Program-made: the position numbers and the translations under genes
Source of the DNA: Thiobacillus sp.
GTDB taxonomy: Bacteria; Pseudomonadota; Gammaproteobacteria; Burkholderiales; Thiobacillaceae
DNA length: 10,000 bases
Direction: 5' to 3'
NCBI GenBank assembly: GCA_020216925.1
Contig: JAIWOL010000031.1
Span: 1 to 10,000 of the forward strand
In this document: piece by piece, positions 1 to 6,272 of the stretch
Numbering within the stretch: position 1 is the stretch's first letter
Layout: the number at the start of each line of letters is the position of its first letter
Notes under the pieces: generated by a model
What the model was told of the DNA's origin: nothing
The model's input: only the letters and a program-made list of their open reading frames with translations
The model's database searches: none

Positions 1-30
1 AAAATGAGCCGGCATTAGCCGGTTCGTTCA
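1..30 (-). terminator. Intrinsic terminator after the dsrE2-like gene
   Basis: Read on the minus strand, a stem with a CCGGC/GCCGG core closes a TAAT loop. It extends outward through a few more pairs with two mismatches and runs into TTTT. It begins 17 bases past the DsrE2 stop codon. A G+C-rich stem followed by a T-run is the standard Rho-independent terminator form. It probably ends the whole soe-rhd-tusA-dsrE2 transcript. The T-run touches the window edge, so its full length is unknown. Confidence 0.75.
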
Positions 31-46
31 AGCTGTGCAGCGCGGT

Positions 47-556
47 TCAGATGAACAGACAAATGTCGGTTTCGCCGGCGAATTCGAAGAAGGTCGCCGC
101 ACCACCGTACTCAAGGCCGTCGATGAAGTCGGAATGCTCGAAGCCGAACAGTTCGACCGTCATCTGGCAGGCGATGAACTTGACCTCGGCTTCCTGGCAC
201 AGGCTGCGCAGGTCAGGGATAGTAGCCACGCCGTTGTTGGCAATGGTCTGTTTCATCAGGGCCGTTGCCACGCTTTCGTACCCGGGCACCAGGGACTGGA
301 TGGCGTTGGGCATGTTCCAGTTGATGCTCTTGAACCACTTGGGGCCAAACGGCATTTTCATCGGCATGCCGGGGTTGCCCAGCGGGCTGACCTTCAAGCC
401 GGACAGGTCTTTGCGGACGAGCTGGAGGCCGTAGAAGGTGAAGAAAATCTGGGTTTCGTATCCCAGTGCCGCCGCAGTGGACGCCAGAATGAAGGGGGGA
501 TAGGCCCAATCCAGCGTGCCCTTGGTAGCAATGATGGCCATTTTTTTGGTATCCAT
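47..556 (-). CDS. dsrE2: DsrE2-like sulfur carrier protein (DsrE/DsrF family)
   Basis: A 169-residue protein of the DsrE/DrsE2-like peroxiredoxin-type family. It opens with the typical alpha/beta start (MAIIATKGTLDWAYPPFIL), and the region around residues 16-48 is hydrophobic, as in DsrE2 proteins reported to associate with the membrane. Cysteines lie at 120, 130 and 166. Cys130, in the segment ACQMTVELFG, matches the family's conserved sulfur-binding cysteine. DsrE-type proteins carry sulfane sulfur as a cysteine persulfide and exchange it with TusA, encoded 79 bp upstream. The start is supported by AGGAG at 566-570, nine bases before the ATG. A strong hairpin and T-run sit in the gap from tusA, so this gene may be expressed below tusA. 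The family call is firm; the DsrE2 subtype and its physiological partner are inferred from sequence feel and the rhd-tusA-dsrE2 order. Confidence 0.88.
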   Translation of the reverse strand: MDTKKMAIIATKGTLDWAYPPFILASTAAALGYETQIFFTFYGLQLVRKDLSGLKVSPLGNPGMPMKMPFGPKWFKSINWNMPNAIQSLVPGYESVATALMKQTIANNGVATIPDLRSLCQEAEVKFIACQMTVELFGFEHSDFIDGLEYGGAATFFEFAGETDICLFI

Positions 557-579
557 GCTCTGTCTCTCCTGTTCCGGTT

Positions 580-616
580 AAAAAAACAGCGCCGTATGTT
601 CGTTCGAACAGACGGC
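580..616 (-). terminator. Intrinsic terminator/attenuator between tusA and dsrE2
   Basis: On the minus strand, positions 616-591 form an 11-pair stem with one mismatch: GCCGT/ACGGC outside, TGTTC/GAACA inside, and a 4-nt loop. It is followed by GCTG and then seven T (586-580). It starts 19 bases past the tusA stop. No convincing promoter lies between it and dsrE2, so it most likely stops only part of the transcripts. The four-base gap before the T-run makes it weaker than an ideal terminator. Confidence 0.65.
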
Positions 617-635
617 ACCGGTTTGGTTCGTTTGC

Positions 636-863
636 TTACTTCTTCTTCATGAAGAAGGTGAATTCGCCGCCCGCTTCGGCGGTGGAGAGCAATTCGTTAC
701 CGGTCTGCTTGGCGAATGCGGCGAAATCCTTGACCGAGCCCGGGTCGGTGGAGAGGATTTTGAGGACCTGGCCGCTACCCACTTCAGCAAGCGCTTTTTT
801 GGCGCGCAGGATGGGCAGGGGGCAGTTCAGACCACGGGCGTCGAGTTCTTTATCGAAGTTCAT
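636..863 (-). CDS. tusA: TusA family sulfurtransferase
   Basis: A 75-residue TusA/SirA-fold protein. The signature CPLP motif is at residues 14-17 (in LDARGLNCPLPILRAKKAL), with Cys14 as the persulfide-carrying residue. Length and the LDARGLxCPxP block fit the family throughout. TusA accepts sulfane sulfur from a rhodanese or cysteine desulfurase and passes it on. In sulfur oxidizers TusA delivers sulfur to DsrEFH/DsrC or the sHdr system rather than only to tRNA thiolation. Its position between a rhodanese gene and a DsrE2-type gene fits the oxidative role. AGGAG at 870-874, six bases before the ATG, sets the start. It sits in its own interval: 103 bp after rhd and 79 bp before dsrE2, both carrying hairpins, which suggests expression can be set separately from its neighbours. 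Confidence 0.95.
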   Translation of the reverse strand: MNFDKELDARGLNCPLPILRAKKALAEVGSGQVLKILSTDPGSVKDFAAFAKQTGNELLSTAEAGGEFTFFMKKK

Positions 864-883
864 ATTGTTCTCCTAAACAAAAT

Positions 884-908
884 CGGCAGTATCAAAAAAA
901 TCCTGCCG
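884..908 (-). promoter_or_regulatory. Hairpin in the tusA leader
   Basis: A perfect 6-bp inverted repeat (CGGCAG/CTGCCG) encloses a 13-nt loop that on the minus strand contains seven consecutive T. It is followed by ATTTTGTTT and then the tusA Shine-Dalgarno sequence. It ends ten bases before that AGGAG. It could be a weak terminator for rhd read-through, a leader structure affecting tusA translation, or an mRNA processing site. The large loop and short stem keep confidence low. Confidence 0.4.
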
Positions 909-922
909 TACCTTAAACCAGA

Positions 923-955
923 TGCCATGCCAATGCAACCGAATTTACCATGGCA
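923..955. repeat. Inverted repeat TGCCATG-N19-CATGGCA between rhd and tusA
   Basis: Two perfect 7-bp arms (923-929 and 949-955) are separated by 19 bp. The spacer contains GAATTTAC at 941-948, a word also present in the rhd and soxX upstream regions. The arms lie just past the rhodanese stop and about 60-90 bp before tusA. No T-run follows, so it is not a typical terminator. It may be an operator for tusA or chance. Confidence 0.3.
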
Positions 956-966
956 ATCAGCTTTTT

Positions 967-1302
967 TTATGCCTGTTGCGGCATGGCAAGCGCGTTACCC
1001 GAGCGGGCCCAGGCCATGATGCCGCCAGCCAGGTTATGCATGTTGCCGTAGCCTTTGGCGGCCATGAAGGCACAGGCTTGCGCAGAGCGGGCGCCAGAGC
1101 GGCAGTAGATCACCACGGGTTTGTCCTGGGGAATGTCGGCGGCGCGCAGAGGCAAGAGATGCAAGGGAATGTGAATCGCACCATCTATGACGCCCTGCGC
1201 CACTTCTGCTTCGGTCCTCACGTCGATCAGCTGCGCGCCTTTGGCGGCCAGCTCCAGCGCGTAGGCCGGGTCGATTTCCTTGTAACCAGACAGTCCAAAC
1301 AT
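967..1302 (-). CDS. rhd: Single-domain rhodanese (thiosulfate/persulfide sulfurtransferase)
   Basis: A 111-residue single rhodanese domain. It has the LIDVR segment (25-29), the DGAIHIP block (40-46), and the active-site loop CRSGARS at 67-73 with catalytic Cys67. The GYGNMHNLAGGIMAW block near the C-terminus is also typical. There is no signal peptide, so it acts in the cytoplasm. Rhodaneses move sulfane sulfur from thiosulfate, glutathione persulfide or a protein persulfide to an acceptor. With tusA and dsrE2 directly downstream, TusA is the likely acceptor. AGGAG at 1313-1317 precedes the ATG by ten bases. The 98-bp gap from soeC holds a G+C-rich hairpin and an AT-rich inverted repeat, so rhd may have its own promoter besides soe read-through. 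Confidence 0.95.
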   Translation of the reverse strand: MFGLSGYKEIDPAYALELAAKGAQLIDVRTEAEVAQGVIDGAIHIPLHLLPLRAADIPQDKPVVIYCRSGARSAQACAFMAAKGYGNMHNLAGGIMAWARSGNALAMPQQA

Positions 1303-1330
1303 GTTTGTATTACTCCTGTTGCAAGAGGAT

Positions 1331-1350
1331 AAATTAGTAAATTCTAATAT
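1331..1350 (-). promoter_or_regulatory. AT-rich inverted repeat, candidate rhd promoter/operator
   Basis: ATTAG (1333-1337) and CTAAT (1344-1348) form a perfect inverted repeat with a 6-bp spacer, in an AT-rich island unlike the surrounding G+C-rich DNA. On the minus strand TTGAGG lies just upstream and TATATT overlaps the edge of the repeat, but no -35/-10 pair with good spacing is convincing. It is about 30-50 bp before the rhd start. AT-rich dyads overlapping promoters are typical of ArsR-family repressor sites, including the persulfide-sensing BigR/SqrR type; that link is inference. Confidence 0.4.
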
Positions 1351-1363
1351 ACCTCAAACCCGT

Positions 1364-1389
1364 CCCGCATGCCAGCGAGCGCTGGCGGG
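1364..1389 (-). repeat. G+C-rich hairpin after soeC
   Basis: GCCAGCG-N2-CGCTGGC at 1371-1386 is a perfect 7-bp inverted repeat, extendable by an outer CCC/GGG pair with a 4-nt bulge. It starts about a dozen bases past the soeC stop. No T-run follows on the minus strand, so it is more likely an mRNA-stability or Rho-pausing element at the soeABC 3' end than a full terminator. Confidence 0.45.
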
Positions 1390-1400
1390 GGAGGCCTTGT

Positions 1401-2339
1401 TCAGCAGCGCTGTGCCCCGTGATAGAGGTTCACGACGTGGCGCGCCTCGGCAAAAAACAGCCAGCGCTCCATTGCCGCGCCGAGTAACCCGGCAATCGCG
1501 GCCACCCAGGCCAGCGTCTGCCCGCCCTGCGCATTGAACACCCAGACGAGCATCAGTCCCGGCAGACCAAAGCCGATTGCGAACACCAGCACTTTGAGCA
1601 GGGTGGCCTGACTGCGGGCCAGCTGATAGCCAAATTCCTGGGTGAGAAAAGTGCCGTGGGTATGACCGGTATCCAGCAGCTTGACCTTGGCGCGCGTCAG
1701 GCCGGTGGCGGTATTGATCGTGGGTGACAGGCCCGGGTCGCGAATCCAGAAATAGTAGATTGCCTTGAGCACCGCTGCAATCGACACGATGAAGGCAGAC
1801 ATGGCGATGTAAGGCGTGGTGTCGAGCCCAGCCATCACTGCGCCCAGCAGCAAAAGCAGGCTGCCGCTCGAATATCCCAGCGCCAGGTAGTTGGCGGGCA
1901 CCAGCGGCGTGTTCCACTGGCGGATGGTTTTCAGGCAGGCGTAGATCATGCCGGTGGAAAAAACGGTGATCCAGGCCAGTATCGCTGCCAGTAATCCGGT
2001 GGATTCGCGCAGCCACAACGGTGCATCGAACATGATGCTTGCCAGATAAATCAGCGCGAGCGGCATGAATACGACAGCAAAGACGCCTTCACGCGACAGC
2101 CACGAGGTACGAAAGCGCGAAAACGCGCGCCAGGCATTCTTGGGGTTGGCCAGGTGGAAGGTCGATGACAACAGGCCAAATACAATGAGCCCCAGCGACA
2201 CCAAGCCGCCCGCAACCAGCTGATCCTGGCTGAACCCCCCTCCAAGCTTGAAGGTGTCGGCTATGAACAGCAGGGAAAACAGGCCAAAGCCTGCGCCCGA
2301 CGCAACCGTGAAAAAGATGACTGAGAATGCGGGATGCAT
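1401..2339 (-). CDS. soeC: Sulfite dehydrogenase membrane anchor SoeC (DmsC/NrfD type)
   Basis: A 312-residue integral membrane protein with about eight hydrophobic segments (roughly residues 4-27, 42-63, 83-105, 112-135, 150-168, 178-198, 247-268 and 274-295). The start MHPAFSVIFFTVASGAGFGL and the block STFHLANPKNAWRAFSRFRTSWLSRE match DmsC-type anchor subunits. The family anchors the catalytic and iron-sulfur subunits and exchanges electrons with quinone. In SoeABC, electrons from sulfite oxidation reduce the quinone pool. AGGA at 2346-2349 lies six bases before the ATG. It is the third gene of the soe operon, 77 bp after soeB. The soe assignment, rather than DMSO or polysulfide reductase, rests on the leaderless SoeA and the sulfur-oxidation neighbourhood. 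Confidence 0.9.
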   Translation of the reverse strand: MHPAFSVIFFTVASGAGFGLFSLLFIADTFKLGGGFSQDQLVAGGLVSLGLIVFGLLSSTFHLANPKNAWRAFSRFRTSWLSREGVFAVVFMPLALIYLASIMFDAPLWLRESTGLLAAILAWITVFSTGMIYACLKTIRQWNTPLVPANYLALGYSSGSLLLLLGAVMAGLDTTPYIAMSAFIVSIAAVLKAIYYFWIRDPGLSPTINTATGLTRAKVKLLDTGHTHGTFLTQEFGYQLARSQATLLKVLVFAIGFGLPGLMLVWVFNAQGGQTLAWVAAIAGLLGAAMERWLFFAEARHVVNLYHGAQRC

Positions 2340-2372
2340 ACTGATTCCTAGATTGATTGTTCAACACCGTGC

Positions 2373-2398
2373 CGGGGCCAGTTGCGGACCAGGCCCCG
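2373..2398 (-). repeat. Intercistronic hairpin between soeB and soeC
   Basis: CGGGGCC (2373-2379) and GGCCCCG (2392-2398) form a perfect 7-bp stem around a 12-nt loop in the 77-bp soeB-soeC gap. No T-run follows on the minus strand. It may protect or process the soeAB part of the message. Confidence 0.4.
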
Positions 2399-2416
2399 CT
2401 GACCGGTTTCATGCGC

Positions 2417-3112
2417 TTAGCGGCGCACCAGCTTGTTTGCGAACTGTTTGATGCTTTCCTTCAACCCGCTCCTGGGCTGGCTGTTGACCTCGATCACCGG
2501 TTTGCGGCGGGGCGGCAGATACTGGTTGGTCGGGTTGTAGCCGAGTTCGGGCATGAGGCCGAAACCGCCGCGCTCGCGGGTGATGCGCGAGACCTGCGAA
2601 TCCGGATCGTCGAAGTCGCCAAACCAGCGCGCGTGCGCCGGGCAGGTCAATACGCACGACGGCTGGCGGTCTTCGACGGCAAGGGCTTCGTCGTAAATCC
2701 GATCCACGCACAGGGTGCATTTTTTCATGGTGCCGGAGCTGCGGTCGAGCTCGCGCGCACCGTACGGGCAGGCCCACGAGCAGTAGTTGCAGCCCATGCA
2801 CTTGTCCTGATCGACCAGCACGATGCCGTCTTCGGCTCGTTTGTACGATGCGCCGGTCGGGCACACGGTAACGCAGTCGGCGTCTTCGCAGTGATTGCAC
2901 GACATCGGGAAATTGACGGTTTTGTTGTGCGGATACTCGTCCATTTCGTAATGACGGATGCGGTTGAACCACACGCCGGATGGCTCGGCGCCATAAGGCT
3001 GGTAGTCCGACAGCGGGCCGATGGTGCCCGAGGCGTTCCATTGTTTGCAGGCGATGGCGCAGGCATGGCAGCCCACGCACACGTCCAGGTCGATGACCAA
3101 ACCTAATCTCAT
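2417..3112 (-). CDS. soeB: Sulfite dehydrogenase iron-sulfur subunit SoeB
   Basis: A 231-residue DmsB/PhsB-like ferredoxin subunit. Sixteen cysteines fall in four groups that each fit a [4Fe-4S] cluster set: 12/15/18/22, 72/75/80/84, 105/108/111/115 and 132/135/153/157. Recognisable motifs include CVGCHACAIACKQWN, CPTGASYK and CPYGARELD. It relays electrons from the molybdenum site in SoeA to SoeC. There is no Tat or Sec signal, which places it on the cytoplasmic side with SoeA. The C-terminal tail (about 195-231) is basic and cluster-free. soeB starts 45 bp after the soeA stop. The Shine-Dalgarno sequence is weak (only a CGAG-like stretch), so translation may depend on the upstream gene. The protein class is certain; the sulfite specificity comes from context. 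Confidence 0.93.
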   Translation of the reverse strand: MRLGLVIDLDVCVGCHACAIACKQWNASGTIGPLSDYQPYGAEPSGVWFNRIRHYEMDEYPHNKTVNFPMSCNHCEDADCVTVCPTGASYKRAEDGIVLVDQDKCMGCNYCSWACPYGARELDRSSGTMKKCTLCVDRIYDEALAVEDRQPSCVLTCPAHARWFGDFDDPDSQVSRITRERGGFGLMPELGYNPTNQYLPPRRKPVIEVNSQPRSGLKESIKQFANKLVRR

Positions 3113-3157
3113 GATTGACTCGCTTTGTATCTTGTCGTTGGTACGGGATGCTCGCGC

Positions 3158-6034
3158 TTAATTCTTTTCGTGCGTGCGCGCGTCATAACGCAACACGTCC
3201 GGGCGTTGGTAGCGTTCGTCGCCAGGAAGAGGCTTCAGCGGGTCGAACTGGGGCCATGAGCCGGTTTCTCCCGGAGCAGCCTTGCTGATCTTCACGCGCA
3301 GATCGAACCACGCCGCCTGGCCGGTGATCGGGTCGGAGTTGGTGACGCGGCGCTCGCCGGATTTTTCCGGCAGCAGTTCCGAAATCAGGTGGTTGAGCAG
3401 AAAACCCTTGGTCGCTTCCGACGCATTTTCCTTCAGGCCCCAGGCGCCTTTCTGCTTGCCGATGGCATTCCATGTCCAGACTGTATCTTCCTGCGTGCCT
3501 TCCATGGTTTTCACCTGACAGCGAATCTTGCCGTTGTGCGATTCGACCCACACCCAGTCGAAGTCGGCGATACCCATGGACTTGGCCTTGCCGGCATTCA
3601 TGTAAAGATAGTTCTGCGACATGATCTGCCGCAGCCAGACGTTCTGCGAATCCCACGAGTGGTACATGAACATCGGCCGCTGGGTGAGCGCGAAAAACGG
3701 GTATTCGGCGGCGTCGGTGCGCTGCTGTTCGAGCGGCTCGTACCACATGGGCAGCGGGTCGAAGTACTTGACCAGGCGCTCGCGGTCGACCTGGTTGTTG
3801 GGCTGCGGACCGTCGTACAAGCCCTGCCCGGCCAGCCGGAATTTTTGCAGCGGCTCGGAATAGAACTGCATGATGATGGGCTCGACCTTGCCGACGAAGC
3901 CCGCGTCGGCTGCGACTTCCAGATAATCCTTGTTGGCGTAGCGCATGTATTTCTGGTTGTCCGGCCAGTGGTGGGCGAAGAACGACTGGTTCTCGATATA
4001 CGCCTCCCACTGACGCGGGTTCGGCTCGCCCTTCAACGACTTGGTGCCGTCCACACCGCGATAACCGGCGAGGAAGCCGATGCCGGGCGAACGCTCGAAG
4101 TTGACGATAAAGTCTTTGTAGCCGGTGAACTTGCGTGTGCCGTCGGGCTTGGTGAACGCCGGGAATTTCAGGCGCGACGCAAGCTCGACCATGACTTCCT
4201 GCCACGGACGCACGTCACGATCCGGCGTGACCAGCGGGTGGCGGATCGCGTCGGCGGCGGCGTCCGGCTCGGAAATCGGCCGGTCGAGCAGCGAAATCGT
4301 GTCGTAGCGCTCGAGATACGTCGTGTCCGGCAGGATGAGGTCGGCGAAGTTGGTCATCTCCGAGTGGAACGCGTCGATCACGACCAGGAACGGAATCCGG
4401 TATTCGCCCGGCTCGTCGGGGTCTTTCATGCGCAGCATGTCCTGCACGTTCTTGGTGTTCATGGTCGAGTTCCACGCCATGTTCGCCATGAACAGGATCA
4501 GCGTGTCGATCGCGTAGGGGTCGTGGTTGCACGCGTTGGTGATGACCATGTGCATCATGCCGTGCGAGGCGATCGGCACTTCCCACGAGTAGGCTTTGTC
4601 GATGCGCAGCGGGTTGCCGAATTCGTCGATCACCAGATCTTCCGGACGCGTCGGGAAGCCGAGCGGCGGACGGCTCAAGGGCGTATTCGGCGCGTTGATG
4701 ATGTCGATGTTGTTTTCCGGCAGCTGGTGCGGCGGGATCGGCTTGGGGTACGGCGCACGCGCGCGGAAGTTGCCGGGGCTGTCGAGCGCGCCCAAGAGCA
4801 TCTGGATGAAGTGAATCGCGCGGCAGGCGTGGAAACCGTTCGAGTGCGCCGCGATTCCGCGCATCGCGTAGAACGCGACCGGATGACCAATGACCTTGTC
4901 GTGCTTGCGGCCCCATACGTCGGTCCACCCGATCGGCAGCTCGACCGTTTCCTTGAACGCGACATGCGCCATTTCCAACGCCACACGTTCAATGGTCTCT
5001 GCCGGCAGGCCGACTTCCAGCGCGACATTTTCCGGGGCGTAGCGCGAATCGAGATAGCGTTCGACCATCATCGAGAACACGGTCTTCACGCGGCGCCCGT
5101 CGGGTGCGACGAATTCACCGAAGAGTGCCGGCGCGATATCGCCGTTTTCACCGTTTCTGAACGCCTCTTTCTCGATATCCCAGATCAACGGATGATTGTT
5201 TTCATCGCGCAGGAAGAGACCATCGCCCGCCTGCCCCGGCGTCTGCACCACCAGCCAGGGCGCATTGGTGTACTTGACGAGAAACTCGTAATCGAACAGC
5301 TCGTGCTTTAACAGCACGTGCACCATGGACATGGCAAGCAGACCGTCCATGCCGGGCTTGATCGGCAGCCACTCGTCGGCGATGGCCGAATAGCCGGTGC
5401 GCACCGGGTTCACGGTGACGAACTTGCCGCCGCGGCGCTTGAGCTTTTCCAGACCGATCTTGATCGGGTTGGAGCTGTGGTCTTCGGCCACGCCCCACAT
5501 GATGAAATATTTGGCGTAGTCCCAGTCCGGCGCGCCAAACTCCCAGAATGAGAAACCGATGGTGTAAAGGCCGGCCGCCGCCATGTTCACCGAGCAGAAA
5601 CCGCCGTGCGCCGCCCAGTTCGGCGTGCCGAACTGCTGCGCCCACAGACCGGTCAGCGCCTGCATCTGGTCGCGGCCGGTGAAGTAGGCGAGCTTGGCCG
5701 GGTCGGTCGCGCGAATCTCTTCCAGGCGATCCGTCAGGATGTCCAGCGCCTGATCCCAGGAAATCGCTTCGTAGATGCCTTCGCCCCGCTCCGTCCCCGG
5801 CTTGCGCATCAGCGGCTGGGTCAGCTTCGCGGTCGAGTACTGCTTCATGATCCCCGCCGAACCCTTGGCGCACAGCACGCCCTGGTTGGTCGGGTGATTG
5901 CGGTTGCCCTGAATGAAGCGCACCTTGTTGTCTTCGAGCGTGACCTTGATCCCACAGCGGCACGCGCACATGTAGCAGGTGGTGTATTTGATTTCCTGCC
6001 TGTCGTGGTTTTCAGTTTTGATTCTGGCGTTCAT
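3158..6034 (-). CDS. soeA: Sulfite dehydrogenase molybdopterin subunit SoeA
   Basis: A 958-residue catalytic subunit of the DMSO reductase superfamily. Near the N-terminus Cys20, Cys23, Cys27 and Cys55 (CYMCACRCG ... GVLCAKGSAG) bind a [4Fe-4S] cluster. Cys147 in AHGGFCSVN is at the place where a cysteine coordinates molybdenum in related enzymes; I infer that role. There is no twin-arginine leader before the cluster, unlike periplasmic PsrA/PhsA, which fits the cytoplasmic SoeABC that oxidizes sulfite to sulfate. The ORF can be extended to a GTG at 6073 (971 residues). I prefer the ATG at 6034: the GTG lies in the loop of a 7-bp hairpin and has no Shine-Dalgarno sequence. The ATG also lacks a clear one, so the start remains uncertain. 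soeB follows after 45 bp. No TorD-like chaperone gene is visible nearby. Confidence 0.92.
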   Translation of the reverse strand: MNARIKTENHDRQEIKYTTCYMCACRCGIKVTLEDNKVRFIQGNRNHPTNQGVLCAKGSAGIMKQYSTAKLTQPLMRKPGTERGEGIYEAISWDQALDILTDRLEEIRATDPAKLAYFTGRDQMQALTGLWAQQFGTPNWAAHGGFCSVNMAAAGLYTIGFSFWEFGAPDWDYAKYFIMWGVAEDHSSNPIKIGLEKLKRRGGKFVTVNPVRTGYSAIADEWLPIKPGMDGLLAMSMVHVLLKHELFDYEFLVKYTNAPWLVVQTPGQAGDGLFLRDENNHPLIWDIEKEAFRNGENGDIAPALFGEFVAPDGRRVKTVFSMMVERYLDSRYAPENVALEVGLPAETIERVALEMAHVAFKETVELPIGWTDVWGRKHDKVIGHPVAFYAMRGIAAHSNGFHACRAIHFIQMLLGALDSPGNFRARAPYPKPIPPHQLPENNIDIINAPNTPLSRPPLGFPTRPEDLVIDEFGNPLRIDKAYSWEVPIASHGMMHMVITNACNHDPYAIDTLILFMANMAWNSTMNTKNVQDMLRMKDPDEPGEYRIPFLVVIDAFHSEMTNFADLILPDTTYLERYDTISLLDRPISEPDAAADAIRHPLVTPDRDVRPWQEVMVELASRLKFPAFTKPDGTRKFTGYKDFIVNFERSPGIGFLAGYRGVDGTKSLKGEPNPRQWEAYIENQSFFAHHWPDNQKYMRYANKDYLEVAADAGFVGKVEPIIMQFYSEPLQKFRLAGQGLYDGPQPNNQVDRERLVKYFDPLPMWYEPLEQQRTDAAEYPFFALTQRPMFMYHSWDSQNVWLRQIMSQNYLYMNAGKAKSMGIADFDWVWVESHNGKIRCQVKTMEGTQEDTVWTWNAIGKQKGAWGLKENASEATKGFLLNHLISELLPEKSGERRVTNSDPITGQAAWFDLRVKISKAAPGETGSWPQFDPLKPLPGDERYQRPDVLRYDARTHEKN

Positions 6035-6061
6035 TCGATTATCGGATTCAAAATTGTCCCG

Positions 6062-6083
6062 CGCGACCGACACTCTGGTCGCG
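6062..6083 (-). repeat. Leader hairpin upstream of soeA
   Basis: CGCGACC (6062-6068) and GGTCGCG (6077-6083) form a perfect 7-bp inverted repeat with an 8-nt loop. It ends 27 bases before the preferred soeA ATG and holds the alternative GTG start in its loop. It is likely a 5'-leader RNA structure or an operator dyad. Confidence 0.45.
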
Positions 6084-6119
6084 TGATACTGGCTTAAACG
6101 ATTATTTGGGCCCCACCGG

Positions 6120-6215
6120 GCAAGCGACGCCGTTGCACCGCTTGCAAAGACTTGCTAAATATTAAATGTTTAGAATATACGACTATTTTGCACTTGCATC
6201 CATGGGGGATGCAAG
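6120..6215. promoter_or_regulatory. soeA upstream regulatory region with CTTGC boxes and two dyads
   Basis: This lies in the 238-bp gap between the tlpA-like gene and soeA. It holds a 7-bp dyad GCAAGCG-N12-CGCTTGC (6120-6145) and a perfect 9-bp dyad CTTGCATCC-N5-GGATGCAAG (6193-6215). The word CTTGC or its complement starts at 6120, 6141, 6151, 6193 and 6211. Between the dyads, 6155-6180 is an AT-rich island with CTAAA-N9-TTTAG and, on the minus strand, TATATT as a possible -10. No T-run follows either dyad on the minus strand, so they are not terminators. This is the most likely soeA promoter and control region. The rest of the gap (6216-6272) shows nothing I can name. Confidence 0.45.
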
Positions 6216-6272
6216 CAAATGCGCTGATTGCCGGATAAAACCGTCTAATCCAATTCCTTGTTTTTCATATGG

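Noticed and set aside
35..652. A 205-codon plus-strand frame across dsrE2 and the end of tusA
   Set aside because: It is antisense to two genes with clear family motifs and shows no domain of its own.
921..960. A possible sigma-54 promoter before tusA (TTGGCATG-like stretch on the minus strand)
   Set aside because: The GG element has no GC element at the required 10-base interval; the downstream position reads GG.
3389..5311. A 640-codon open frame on the plus strand opposite soeA
   Set aside because: It lies fully inside a well-identified molybdoenzyme gene, its product is arginine/valine/histidine-rich with no recognisable domain, and it has no ribosome site. G+C-rich coding DNA often leaves such antisense frames open.
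2417..6034. The locus as polysulfide/thiosulfate or DMSO reductase (Psr/Phs/Dms)
   Set aside because: The catalytic subunit has no twin-arginine signal, and the neighbours are oxidative sulfur genes (rhd, tusA, dsrE2, soxX). The families are close, so a phylogeny of SoeA would settle it.
6193..6215. The 9-bp dyad as terminator of the tlpA-like gene
   Set aside because: On the minus strand it is followed by an A-rich stretch, not a T-run, and it is nearly 60 bases past the stop codon.
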